Assembly (NCBI GenBank): GCA_964422155.1
Contig: CAYQZZ010000015.1
Span: 1 to 37,153 of the forward strand
Reading direction: 5' to 3'
Source of the DNA: JBGPRB01 sp964422155
Lineage (GTDB): Bacteria > Chloroflexota > Dehalococcoidia > Dehalococcoidales > RBG-16-60-22
DNA: 37,153 nucleotides
The notes beneath the pieces are model-generated. The model worked only from the letters and a program-made list of their open reading frames with translations. It was not told the origin of the DNA and searched no databases. Position 1 is the stretch's first letter; each line of letters begins with the position of its first letter. Positions 1 through 8,311 of the stretch are shown in pieces. The translations under genes were made by a program, and so were the position numbers.

Positions 1-127
1 CTTGAACATCTAATTTGCTGGCAATGATATCACAAAGCGTTATATATAGTAAATGAGATCTGGGAGCGGCATCATCCAGAGGCTGGGAAGTAGCCGCTGC
101 GAAGTATAACCGGAGACAACCGCGTCG

Positions 128-1045
128 CTATTCCAGAGGCAATGAAAAGTGGAAAACACTCCCGGATTGAAGCCTGTTCCTAGCCCAGATATGACCGCCG
201 TGAGCTTCTACGATAATTTTACAAATGTAAAGGCCCAGACCGGCCCCCGGAGTGGTTTGCGTCAGCTTATTTTTTACCCGATAGAACTTTTCAAAAATCT
301 GGTCTAATTCCGCCCCGGGAATGCCTACTCCGGTATCGGCGATACTCATAATTAAGCAGGGCAATTTCACCAGGGGCGCGTCTCCGAACATTCTGCGTAG
401 TTCCTGTTCAGTCCGCACCATCCTGGTCTCGACCTCGATGTCGCCCCCCTGCGGTGAGTATTTGATCGCATTGACCAGCAGATTATTGATTACCATCTCG
501 ATCTTTTCCGGGTCAGCCTTAACCAGAGGCAGTCGCGGGCAGGGAAGGAGTTTGATGACATGTTTGGTAGTCTGATTCTGCATTTCCGATGCCACTTGCC
601 GAAGTAGATCAATCAAAGAAATTTTCTGTATGGTTATTGCATCGGTTTCTTCAAGTCTGGTAATGTCTCGCAGATTTTCCAATAAGCGAATCACCCGGTT
701 GCTGGCCGAATCTATGCCGCGTAGATATTGCTCCTTTTGTTCCTCGGAGATGGCATGATTAAGCTCTAAGAGAGTAGCGGCATACCCCTTGATTACCGTA
801 AGTGGTGAGATCAGTTCGTGCCACAGCACAGAAATGGCGTTGGTTTCAGCTTTAGCCTGCTTCCTCCGCTCACGCGAGGCGGTGTCATACATCACCGGCA
901 GTCCATGTTGGTCTTCATACACCTTGGGCGTAAGCGTAGTTGTGCCAGCCAAATCAGTGAAGATTTTCTCGGAACCATCTTCCTGATAAGCTGTCTGGGC
1001 CACCTTTAATTCTTGTTCTGGTGAGACCCTGTGTCTTGTGACCAA
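128..1045 (-). CDS. Cytosolic sensor histidine kinase (PhoR/KdpD-like catalytic core)
   Basis: This kinase should autophosphorylate on histidine and pass the phosphate to the response regulator encoded just upstream. Counted from the TTG at 1045 it has 305 residues. The H-box (HELISPLT) puts the phospho-histidine at about residue 76. The N-box (NNLLVNAIKYS) is near 187-197, the G1 box (DTGVGIP) near 237-243, an F box (IFEKFYRV) follows, and the G2 box (GAGLGLYI) is near 267-274. The first 70 residues hold no membrane segment or recognisable sensor domain, so the input is probably cytosolic or comes from a partner. I chose the TTG at 1045 because an AAGGAGG site lies 5 nt upstream and it begins 1 nt after the regulator's stop. 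A TTG at 1087 would overlap the regulator gene. The two genes are clearly co-transcribed. The kinase class is secure, the signal is unknown. Confidence 0.9.
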   Translation of the reverse strand: MVTRHRVSPEQELKVAQTAYQEDGSEKIFTDLAGTTTLTPKVYEDQHGLPVMYDTASRERRKQAKAETNAISVLWHELISPLTVIKGYAATLLELNHAISEEQKEQYLRGIDSASNRVIRLLENLRDITRLEETDAITIQKISLIDLLRQVASEMQNQTTKHVIKLLPCPRLPLVKADPEKIEMVINNLLVNAIKYSPQGGDIEVETRMVRTEQELRRMFGDAPLVKLPCLIMSIADTGVGIPGAELDQIFEKFYRVKNKLTQTTPGAGLGLYICKIIVEAHGGHIWARNRLQSGSVFHFSLPLE

Positions 1046-1046
1046 G

Positions 1047-1763
1047 CTAACCTCCTTGGTTACCTGACGCCTTATTTTGCATTGCAAAAAAATAGCCTAC
1101 CCCGCGTTCGGTCATTATTATTTGCGGTTTATGCGGATTTTCCTCAATTTTCTGCCGTAAATACCTTATATATAGTTTGACGAACGATTTGTCGCCGATA
1201 TAGTTTGGTCCCCAGGCTTTTTCCAGGAGTTGCTCATGAGTGACTATCCAGCCCCTGTTTTTAATCAGGCAGGACATAATCTTGAACTCCGTGGGTGAAA
1301 GCTTGACTCGCTCTCCTCTGACCCAGACCTGGCGGCTTCCCCAGTCAATCTCTATCTCACCATTATCAAAAGTGCTTGGCCTGTTTTCCTGCCTGGCTGA
1401 CTCAGACCGCCGGAGGATAGCCTGTACTCTGGCTATCAATTCATGAAAGTCAACGGGTTTGGTGAGATAATCATCAGCACCGAGGGTAAATCCTTTTAGC
1501 TTGTCAGCTTTTTGGCCATTTACCGTTACCATCAGTACAGGAATATCGCTCATATCCCGAATACGGCGGCAGACCTCCCAGCCGTCCATCTTCGGTATGT
1601 TAGCATCCAACACCACTAAATTGGGGCGGTTGCTAAAGACACGGCGCATCCCCTCAACTCCATCTCCGGCCGTAAATACCTCATATCCAGCATTCTGTAG
1701 CCACGTACGGGTAAGGCTTAAAAACTCGGCGTCGTCTTCAACTAATAATATCTTTTCTCTCAT
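1047..1763 (-). CDS. OmpR/PhoB-family response regulator
   Basis: A 238-residue DNA-binding response regulator. The N-terminal receiver domain (about 1-120) has the acidic pair E9/D10-D11, the phospho-acceptor D53 (VVLDANIPKMDGWE) and the conserved lysine in TKPVD near residue 103. The C-terminal winged helix (about 140-230) shows the OmpR-family pattern: LSPTEFKIMSCL, then VTHEQLLEKAWG, and the wing ending TERGVGYFF. It is the first gene of a two-gene minus-strand operon with the kinase. Proteins of this class bind direct repeats spaced by 10-11 bp. Tandem 11-bp boxes of that type lie in the divergent upstream region and elsewhere in the window, so it is the obvious candidate to bind them, though this is inference. 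Family confidence is high. A PhoP, KdpE or other specific identity cannot be assigned. Confidence 0.93.
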   Translation of the reverse strand: MREKILLVEDDAEFLSLTRTWLQNAGYEVFTAGDGVEGMRRVFSNRPNLVVLDANIPKMDGWEVCRRIRDMSDIPVLMVTVNGQKADKLKGFTLGADDYLTKPVDFHELIARVQAILRRSESARQENRPSTFDNGEIEIDWGSRQVWVRGERVKLSPTEFKIMSCLIKNRGWIVTHEQLLEKAWGPNYIGDKSFVKLYIRYLRQKIEENPHKPQIIMTERGVGYFFAMQNKASGNQGG

Positions 1764-2046
1764 GGGTTAACCTTTCAGACTCACTGTTTGCTCTTTGGCT
1801 TGATAGCGTAAATATTTGATGGTTTTAAAAATCATTCACCATAATTTTATACCTTACCATATTAAATATTTATAATAATCCAGTTGGCGGATATTAAAAA
1901 TTTATAACATTTTGCCAGGTGGCGAATATCAGGCGAACAAAAACAGCATTTTTTTAAAATAGGGAATTATTCGTAAGAGTACTAAATAATAGTAGTATAC
2001 CTCCAGGCAAATGTCAACGTAACTTATCCTACCTTTTCCCCCCAAT

Positions 2047-2064
2047 TTTTTACTTTATTCTTAC
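2047..2064 (+). promoter_or_regulatory. Two-copy 11-bp box in the divergent control region
   Basis: TTTTTAC (2047-2053) and TTCTTAC (2058-2064) are spaced exactly 11 bp and match five and six of the seven positions of the TTCTAAC box seen in the longer arrays. No good -10 lies 17 bp after the second copy. This may be an auxiliary or weak site, or chance in AT-rich DNA. Confidence 0.3.
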
Positions 2065-2113
2065 CATTCAAGCCGTTCACTATTCTAGGATAACCGGAGG
2101 CTAGAGTCAATAT

Positions 2114-2168
2114 CGTAAACATTGTTATAACCGTTTTCATACCAATATCTTACCCCATTCTAACCATC
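2114..2168 (+). promoter_or_regulatory. Tandem 11-bp regulator boxes, array A
   Basis: Heptamers at an exact 11-bp period: CGTAAAC (2114, weak), TTATAAC (2125), TTCATAC (2136), ATCTTAC (2147) and TTCTAAC (2158). All five have AC in positions 6-7. Direct repeats of 11 bp are typical of PhoB/OmpR-type regulators. Unlike the other arrays there is no good -10 at 2175 (TCTCTC). Array A may therefore be an upstream enhancing site, may repress, or may serve the divergent regulator gene. Confidence 0.55.
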
Positions 2169-2186
2169 TCACCATCTCTCTGGTGA
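2169..2186. other. Small inverted repeat after array A
   Basis: TCACCA and TGGTGA form a perfect 6-bp inverted repeat around TCTCTC, immediately after the last box of array A. No T-run follows, so it does not look like a terminator. It could be an operator half-site pair or an RNA hairpin. Nothing else is recognisable between here and 2270. Confidence 0.3.
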
Positions 2187-2270
2187 CTTCTGTCCCCCGG
2201 AAACAGTAGACCCGGTGAAACATCCAGGGATTCTGAAAGATGTATCTACAGACAGGAGCCCACCGGTAGA

Positions 2271-2326
2271 TTCTAACCGTTTTCTGACTTGTCTCCGACA
2301 TTGTTCTAACTAGACTGAATTATGAT
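2271..2326 (+). promoter_or_regulatory. Tandem 11-bp boxes, array B, with -10 for the hub gene
   Basis: Four heptamers at an exact 11-bp period: TTCTAAC (2271), TTCTGAC (2282), CTCCGAC (2293, the weakest) and TTCTAAC (2304). A good -10, TATGAT, lies at 2321-2326, starting 17 bp after the start of the last box and 10 nt after its end. This is the geometry of PhoB-class activated promoters, in which the boxes replace the -35 element. A transcript starting near 2333 would give a leader of roughly 45 nt before the ATG at 2379. Confidence 0.65.
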
Positions 2327-2378
2327 GTTGATGGTCGATTGTTCCCATCATCAAAATCTGCTGCGCAAAGGATGCCTT

Positions 2379-4934
2379 ATGATTGTGCGGGGTACTACAG
2401 CTCAAAAGACAGGTAAAGTTCTGATAATTAATTCCGACCCGGAGATAAGCCGCATTCTGGAGGTAAATCTAGCCCATGCTAACCTGGATGTAGTCTCAGC
2501 CCAAAGCGGCACCGAAGCATTGCACAAGATTCATCACGATAAATCAGATATCATTATTCTTGACCCGGCGCTTCCTGACATTGAATGCAGTGAAATTTGC
2601 CATCAGATCAAGGAAGCAACCGGTGATGTCCCTATCATCCTTCTCAGCGCCAAGTCGAAAAAAAGAAATCAAACCACGAAGGTGGAAGATATCGCCGTCC
2701 GCTATATCACCAAGCCCTTTGACCCTAAAGAAGTGGTGGCTTTAGTCCAGGGATACCTGATGCATAAAGAGCGTATGGTAAATATCGATCCGCAAACCGG
2801 TTTGGCGAACCGGATGCAGGTCAGTAAAGAAATTGCCAAATTAATCGGGGAAAAGAAGACATTCGCAGCCATCTATATTACGATGCATGATTTTAAAGCG
2901 GTTAACCGGGCCTATGGTTATGCCCAGGGCGACCGGGTTATCCGGCTCCTGGCAGATATCGTGTCTGAAGCGGTACGCCTGTTTGGTAATCCTGATGACC
3001 TGGCGGGGCATTTTAGCGGGGATAAATTCGTGGTTATCAGCACGCCGTGGAAGGCTAGAACGCTGTGCCGGAGAATTATCGCCGATTTTAATAGACGTAT
3101 CAAAGCTCTGTTCACTGAAGAGCACCTGCAAAAGGGCCACGCCGCCTTAGAGAGTCCAGCCGACAGCCGGGAACAGCTCCCCATCGTGAGCATTCACATT
3201 GCTGTAGTCACCAACCAGAAACGCACCTTTCTCCATCATCTTGAGGTCACCGAAAATGCGTCGCAACAAATGGAATACCTGAGACGCTCGCCGGAAAGCA
3301 ACTGCTATTTCGACCTCAAAGTAAATGGAATTGAGCCATCTCTAACCTTAGCTCGTAAAGATATAACACATGTAAATAAAGAAGAGCTTAAAGCCTTGCA
3401 AGGAGTGCTAGCCTGGTTCGACTTTCTTATCGGAGAGCTTGATATCCCCGTAACCACAATAAAAAATTGCCTTTGCTTATTAGAATCCATAAAAGCTGAA
3501 AATCTTAGCCAGGAACAACAGGGCAGCTTTAAAACGCTTCAAGAAAATTATAACCATTTAACGCGAGTCATAGAAGGCATCGCTAATGTGGCCAGGTCTG
3601 AGGAGCTCAGGGCTGGTGCTTTCTTTGATGAAGTCGATATTGGGCACACTCTAAGTTGGATAATGGAGCAGGTGCAAGACCTTGCGGAACAGAGGGGAAT
3701 AAAGGCCGAAATCGAAGTAGCTGGAGACATCGGTCGAATAATTGGAGATAAAAGGAGCCTTACTCAGAGTTTACTCTATATAGTCAGGAGTGAGATTTAC
3801 TTTTCTCCGCCTGAAAGTCATCTCCATATACGCCTGGCGGAGAAAAACGAAGAGTTTATCAATATTGAAATCACCAACCCGAATCATTACATTTCCTCGC
3901 GGGCTTTGAGTGCCCTTCTTCAAGGTCAACCTGATACCGCTCAACAAGAAATATTTAAAAATGAATTATACCCCGCCAGGGTCCTGGTGCGGGGACTGGG
4001 TGGCAAATTAGAGGTTACGAGTGAAAAGGAAACCGGGACCACCTATCAGGTGACGATACCAAAAAAATGGCAGAGCTGGATGTCGGAGGTCAATACCCTG
4101 CAGCTGGCAATGGATATAAGCCGAAAAGAAGCGCGTGAAACGCTTAAGAATATACATCAAATAATATCCTCGCTTGTAAGACAGGTACCACTAGACATAA
4201 AAGATAGTTTCGAAAGACTTAGCAGTAAAGTCCAGGAACTGGCGGTACTGTGCAACCGGTCGTTGTTCCTGGCAGATGACCTGAGTAATCGGCTAGAAGC
4301 CCAACAGGATAGGTTGCTGCAACAGGAGGTCGAGCAAGTCGCAACACTTGAGGCTATATTAACGTTTTGTCGGGAGATTGCCAAATCTTTGCACATAGAG
4401 AATGCCTTCGACCTAGAGAGCGCTAAACGGGTGGCAAACTACGCTTTGTCTATCGCGAGTAAGTTCAAGATGTCCGAAAGTGACCGTCAGGCGCTACGCT
4501 ATGCTGCCTTATTCAAAGACCTAGGACTAGCACTATCTCTCAGTGACATGATGAAGCAAATTGTGGCGCCTACGGTTGAAGAAGCGATGGCAATTAAAGC
4601 ACGTTGCGATCTTATATGGAAGGCGCTTTCAACTATTCGTTACCTTTCACCAGCCCTGGATTTTATTCAGTATAGATATGAAAGGTATGACCGTACCGGT
4701 GGACGCTTTGGCATTAAGGGCGCCGACATTCCGCTGGGTTCGAGAATCCTGGCTGTTGCGGACACATTTGACTCCATGACCTCAGGCCGATCGCCGCAGG
4801 GAAAATTGACCACAAAAATGGCTATGCAAAAAATTGCGGAAGACTCAGGATTGCGTTTTGATCCCCACGTAGTCGGTGCTTTTTTACTAATCTGGAAGAG
4901 AAAAGAATTAGAATCAGCATTAAGTGAGAATTAA
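2379..4934 (+). CDS. Degenerate multidomain signalling protein (REC, GGDEF-like, kinase-like, HD-GYP-like)
   Basis: 851 residues, four regions. A receiver domain (about 12-130) has D62 as probable phospho-acceptor and K112 in TKPFD. A GGDEF-like domain (about 135-220) has SGDKF at 213-217 instead of GGDEF, so cyclase activity is unlikely. A kinase-like region (about 335-590) has GELDIP where the H-box histidine should be and lacks clear ATP-binding glycine boxes. After a coiled-coil-like stretch, an HD-GYP-like region (about 670-840) keeps the fold signature (GSRILAVADTFDSMTSGR) but has FKD where HD is expected and GRFGIKG in place of the GYP stretch. It may act as a phosphorylation-controlled scaffold or nucleotide sensor. 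I chose the ATG at 2379 because AAAGGA lies 6 nt upstream. An ATG at 2322 lacks a ribosome site and overlaps the proposed -10. Confidence 0.8.
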   Translation: MIVRGTTAQKTGKVLIINSDPEISRILEVNLAHANLDVVSAQSGTEALHKIHHDKSDIIILDPALPDIECSEICHQIKEATGDVPIILLSAKSKKRNQTTKVEDIAVRYITKPFDPKEVVALVQGYLMHKERMVNIDPQTGLANRMQVSKEIAKLIGEKKTFAAIYITMHDFKAVNRAYGYAQGDRVIRLLADIVSEAVRLFGNPDDLAGHFSGDKFVVISTPWKARTLCRRIIADFNRRIKALFTEEHLQKGHAALESPADSREQLPIVSIHIAVVTNQKRTFLHHLEVTENASQQMEYLRRSPESNCYFDLKVNGIEPSLTLARKDITHVNKEELKALQGVLAWFDFLIGELDIPVTTIKNCLCLLESIKAENLSQEQQGSFKTLQENYNHLTRVIEGIANVARSEELRAGAFFDEVDIGHTLSWIMEQVQDLAEQRGIKAEIEVAGDIGRIIGDKRSLTQSLLYIVRSEIYFSPPESHLHIRLAEKNEEFINIEITNPNHYISSRALSALLQGQPDTAQQEIFKNELYPARVLVRGLGGKLEVTSEKETGTTYQVTIPKKWQSWMSEVNTLQLAMDISRKEARETLKNIHQIISSLVRQVPLDIKDSFERLSSKVQELAVLCNRSLFLADDLSNRLEAQQDRLLQQEVEQVATLEAILTFCREIAKSLHIENAFDLESAKRVANYALSIASKFKMSESDRQALRYAALFKDLGLALSLSDMMKQIVAPTVEEAMAIKARCDLIWKALSTIRYLSPALDFIQYRYERYDRTGGRFGIKGADIPLGSRILAVADTFDSMTSGRSPQGKLTTKMAMQKIAEDSGLRFDPHVVGAFLLIWKRKELESALSEN

Positions 4935-4957
4935 AAGTCCGGTTGAGGACGAGCAGG

Positions 4958-5013
4958 TTCTAACCTAATCCTTACGTTTATCTAACTGGGTATTAACCTG
5001 TGAATGTAAAAAT
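4958..5013 (+). promoter_or_regulatory. Tandem 11-bp boxes and -10 for the polysaccharide operon
   Basis: Four heptamers at an exact 11-bp period: TTCTAAC (4958), TCCTTAC (4969), ATCTAAC (4980) and TATTAAC (4991). A weak -10-like hexamer, AAAAAT, occupies 5008-5013, starting 17 bp after the last box, as in array B. A GGGAGG ribosome site at 5029-5034 then precedes the ATG at 5046. This is probably the main promoter of the surface-polysaccharide locus. Confidence 0.65.
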
Positions 5014-5045
5014 AAAAATAATGACGACGGGAGGCATGGATATAT

Positions 5046-6380
5046 ATGAAGAATATAAGTGTCATCGGGGCGGGATACGTAGGCCTGGTTACAGCCGCCT
5101 GTTTTGCGGAACTTGGCAATAAGGTAAATATAATAGAAATCGACCCGAAAAGGCTATCTGCCCTTGAAAGTGGCCGCCTACCTATTAATGAGCCGGATTT
5201 ACCTGAGCTCTGGAAACGTAATCAGGCAGAGGGAAGAATATACGTAACCGATAACTATATAAAGGGTCTACTGGGTGCTGATTTTGCTTTTATTGCTGTC
5301 GGTACACCTTCAGCACGCAACGGAAAACCCGATTTGAAATGGGTTCGTTCCGCGACTAAGAGTATTGCGGAATCCGCCAGTGGGCCGCTTATTGTTGTTC
5401 TGAAAAGCACGGTACCGGTGGGTACGGCTGATATGGTTATTGATATAATTGCTCAACATAGCCGGAATGGACATAATTTTTCAGTGGTTTCTAATCCCGA
5501 ATTTTTACGGGAAGGTCTGGCGGTCTACGATTTTATGAATCCTACCCGGATTGTTGTAGGAGGTTCTGACCAGAATGATATCGATGCGGTGGCAGCGCTC
5601 TACGCAAAAATAAACTCACCTTTAATCACCTGCGATAACAAAACTGCGGAAATGTCGAAGTATGCTTCAAATACATTTCTCGCTACCAGGATCAGCTTCA
5701 TTAATGAAATTGCTCTTCTTTGTGATGAGTGCGGTGCCGATGTTAAGAAAGTGGCAGAGATCGCCGGTTTAGAGCCGCGATGCGGAAGCGGCTATATAAG
5801 CGCTGGACTGGGGTGGGGAGGTAGCTGCCTGCCTAAGGATGTACGCGGACTCATATATATGGCAGAAACCTACCGGGTTCATTTTCCACTGGTGCGTGCC
5901 GTACAGCGGATAAACCAGCGTCAACCGCGGTTAGTAGTAGAGAAACTTCGTTATCTGGTGGGCTCGCTTCAAGATAAAACCATCGGCATTCTCGGACTTT
6001 CCTTCAAGCCGGGCTCTGATGATATGCGGGAGGCGCGTTCTATAGAAGTGGTAAGACTTCTTGAAGATAATGGCTGCAGGGTTAAAGCCTATGACCCGGT
6101 GGCTATGGAGGAGGCGGCTAAGATTATGCCCGGGGTGACCTATTGCGAGGATGCCTATAAGGTTGCCAGCGGCAGCGATGCCTTAATTCTAGTTACGGAA
6201 TGGGACGAGTTTAAAGAACTGAATTTCAGGGAAATAGCTTCTTTGATGAATCGACCGGTCATGGTGGATAGTCGCAATCTATATAACCCGGAGGAGATGG
6301 TTCAGGCAGGGTTTATATATGACGGCATTGGTCGCCGAGTTGTGGGGCAAAAAATATCTAAGGCGGTGTTGCTGACCTAG
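5046..6380 (+). CDS. Nucleotide-sugar 6-dehydrogenase (UDP-glucose/UDP-GlcNAc type)
   Basis: A 444-residue NAD-dependent enzyme that oxidises the C6 hydroxyl of a UDP-sugar to a uronic acid. The Rossmann motif GAGYVG is at residues 8-13. The conserved lysine region EMSKYASN is near 202-209, and the catalytic cysteine is C261 in GWGGSCLPKD. The C-terminal domain (about 310-430) carries the second nucleotide-binding fold (GLSFKPGSDDMREARS). Length and motifs fit the UDP-glucose/GDP-mannose dehydrogenase family. The WbpB/D/E-like genes that follow suggest it may act as a WbpA-like UDP-GlcNAc dehydrogenase feeding a diacetamido-uronic acid pathway, but sequence alone does not separate this from UDP-glucose dehydrogenase. 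It is the first gene after the 11-bp box promoter, with GGGAGG 11 nt before the ATG. Confidence 0.92.
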   Translation: MKNISVIGAGYVGLVTAACFAELGNKVNIIEIDPKRLSALESGRLPINEPDLPELWKRNQAEGRIYVTDNYIKGLLGADFAFIAVGTPSARNGKPDLKWVRSATKSIAESASGPLIVVLKSTVPVGTADMVIDIIAQHSRNGHNFSVVSNPEFLREGLAVYDFMNPTRIVVGGSDQNDIDAVAALYAKINSPLITCDNKTAEMSKYASNTFLATRISFINEIALLCDECGADVKKVAEIAGLEPRCGSGYISAGLGWGGSCLPKDVRGLIYMAETYRVHFPLVRAVQRINQRQPRLVVEKLRYLVGSLQDKTIGILGLSFKPGSDDMREARSIEVVRLLEDNGCRVKAYDPVAMEEAAKIMPGVTYCEDAYKVASGSDALILVTEWDEFKELNFREIASLMNRPVMVDSRNLYNPEEMVQAGFIYDGIGRRVVGQKISKAVLLT

Positions 6381-6448
6381 ATGGTATAAAGGGACAGAAA
6401 GCAAATTTGACTACCTGTTCCTGACCTAAAGGCCTGGGATAACATTAA

Positions 6449-7210
6449 ATGAATATAAAACAGATTACGTCACATTATTTAAGAACGCAGATATTAAGTA
6501 CCAACAGCTCTCAGAGAAATGAGAGAGAATACTTGCATGCAGAGAAATTCATAGATAAGCCAAAAGTCAATAGCTTTTTCACTTATCGAGTGTGGAAAAG
6601 GATAATCGACCGTTTACTGGCAGCCGTTCTTATTGTAGTTCTCTCACCTCTTCTGGCTATCATCGCCTTAATTATTAGGCTCGATTCTTCGGGGAGTGTC
6701 ATCTTCCGGCGGGAACAGGTCGGAGAAAATGGTAAGAAATTCATGATGTATAAGTTCCGGACAATGCGAAGCAATAGTAACGACTATAAATATAAGGCGT
6801 ATTTAATCAGTTATATTCTTGAAGATGCGCCGTACAAGATAGGCCAAAATGGGCAAGGAGTCTATAAGGTAGTTGACGACTCCAGGGTCACCAAATTTGG
6901 GGCAATATTGCGTAAGACAAACCTGGATGAGCTTCCACAGATTTTTAACATATTGAAAGGCGAGATGTCATTTATTGGTCCCAGGCCCGATATCCCGTTT
7001 GCGGTCAGTATGTACAATGATTGGCACCTGCAAAGACTTAAGGTTAAACCAGGAATCACCGGTCTGTGGCAAGTGGCCCAGCGGAAGGAGCTCTCTTTTA
7101 AAGATATGGTAAGCCTGGATATTAATTATATCAATAAACAGTCATTGCTTTTAGATATTAAAATTTCTCTGTTAACAATAAGTGTCATCCTTAAGATGGA
7201 TGGTAGCTGA
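6449..7210 (+). CDS. Priming sugar-phosphate (polyprenyl-phosphate glycosyl-1-phosphate) transferase
   Basis: A 253-residue bacterial sugar transferase. Such enzymes move a sugar-1-phosphate from a UDP-sugar to undecaprenyl phosphate, starting each repeat unit at the inner membrane face. One hydrophobic segment lies at about residues 51-72, followed by the family blocks FRREQVGENGKKF, YKFRTM, the LDELPQ block with GEMSFIGPRP, and KPGITGLWQV. With one membrane segment it is the short, monotopic form, lacking the four-helix N-terminus of WbaP-type enzymes. The first 45 residues are polar and not recognised. No strong ribosome site precedes the ATG, and the 68-bp gap to the previous gene holds two box-like heptamers (TGACTAC at 6408, TCCTGAC at 6419) that I consider marginal. 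Confidence 0.9.
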   Translation: MNIKQITSHYLRTQILSTNSSQRNEREYLHAEKFIDKPKVNSFFTYRVWKRIIDRLLAAVLIVVLSPLLAIIALIIRLDSSGSVIFRREQVGENGKKFMMYKFRTMRSNSNDYKYKAYLISYILEDAPYKIGQNGQGVYKVVDDSRVTKFGAILRKTNLDELPQIFNILKGEMSFIGPRPDIPFAVSMYNDWHLQRLKVKPGITGLWQVAQRKELSFKDMVSLDINYINKQSLLLDIKISLLTISVILKMDGS

Positions 7211-7232
7211 CGCACGGTCAAGGAGGTATAGA

Positions 7233-8288
7233 ATGGTTAAGATTGGAGTTGTCGGTTGTGGTTATTGGGGCCCGAAGCATATCAGGGTCTGTCACGAGCT
7301 AGCGGAGGCAGAGCTGAGCATGGTCTGTGACCTTGATGAAAAGAGACTTCAGCAGGTTCAGTCTCAATATCCGTATGTAGCTATTACCAAGGATTACAAA
7401 GAATTCCTCAAGAGTGATATAGACGCTGCAATAATAGCTACTCCGGTCAACACGCATCATCGAATGGCCATGGAGGCACTACGCTACAATAAGCATGTCC
7501 TGATAGAGAAACCAATGACTTCCAGCATTCGGGAGGCCCTGGAACTTATTGAACTGGCTGAAAAGCGGAATCTGGTGCTCATGGCCGGGCATACCTACGA
7601 GTATCACCCTGCGGTGGATTTCCTTAGAAAAATCGTAAGTAATGGCGAACTGGGAGATATCTACAGTATCGACGCCGACCGGCTAAACCTCGGCCTGTTC
7701 CGTCCTGATGTTAATGTACTCTGGGACCTGGCTCCTCACGATATCAGCATTATGCTGGCGCTGATGAACGAAGAACCGGTGGCGGTAAGCGCCCGGGGCA
7801 CGTACCATATCGACCTGAACGTTTGTGATATCGCCTATCTGGAAATCCTGTTCGCCCGCGGGGCCATCGGGCATGTACACGTCAGCTGGCTCCACCCGCG
7901 CAAGATTCGGCAGATTACCATCGTCGGCAGCCAGAAGATGGCGGTCTATGATGATGTCTCGGAAACAGAAAAAATACATATCTACGATAAAGGGCTGACT
8001 ATCAACAGTGATGGTAACGGTCATAACGATAACGATGGTCATAACAAGTTCTCCGCCTGGCCGCCCAATTACCGCTATGGTGATGTCATCATACCCTTCA
8101 TTTCCGGCGCCGAGCCTTTAAAGCTGGAGTGCAGCCATTTTATCAAATGTATCAAAGACGGTACCAAGCCAAGAAGCGATGGCTGGGCTGGCCTCAAGGT
8201 AACCAGTATTCTGGAGGCCGCAGATCAGTCCCTGGCGAACGGAGGACAAAGAGTTAAGTTAGACTTGGCTGCTATATCCGTTGCATAG
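7233..8288 (+). CDS. Gfo/Idh/MocA-family sugar dehydrogenase (WbpB-like)
   Basis: A 351-residue NAD(P)-dependent oxidoreductase. The N-terminal Rossmann motif is GVVGCGYWG (residues 5-13). The EKP motif with catalytic lysine K93 is present, as are D164 and H168 in the LWDLAPHDIS block, which usually form the active site of this family. Followed by a hexapeptide acetyltransferase and a DegT aminotransferase, it fits the WbpB role: oxidising C3 of a UDP-GlcNAc uronic acid so that an amino group can be placed there. The start is the ATG at 7233 with AGGAGGT about 6 nt upstream, 22 nt after the previous stop. The extended reading frame upstream overlaps the sugar transferase and has no ribosome site. 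Substrate assignment is from context. Confidence 0.88.
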   Translation: MVKIGVVGCGYWGPKHIRVCHELAEAELSMVCDLDEKRLQQVQSQYPYVAITKDYKEFLKSDIDAAIIATPVNTHHRMAMEALRYNKHVLIEKPMTSSIREALELIELAEKRNLVLMAGHTYEYHPAVDFLRKIVSNGELGDIYSIDADRLNLGLFRPDVNVLWDLAPHDISIMLALMNEEPVAVSARGTYHIDLNVCDIAYLEILFARGAIGHVHVSWLHPRKIRQITIVGSQKMAVYDDVSETEKIHIYDKGLTINSDGNGHNDNDGHNKFSAWPPNYRYGDVIIPFISGAEPLKLECSHFIKCIKDGTKPRSDGWAGLKVTSILEAADQSLANGGQRVKLDLAAISVA

Positions 8289-8311
8289 ATAACAATTATT
8301 GAGGATGATTT

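Noticed and set aside
1885..1929. Direct repeats TGGCGGATAT and TGGCGAATAT, 35 bp apart
   Set aside because: Only two imperfect copies in AT-rich DNA with an unusual spacing. They do not match the 11-bp box and could be chance.
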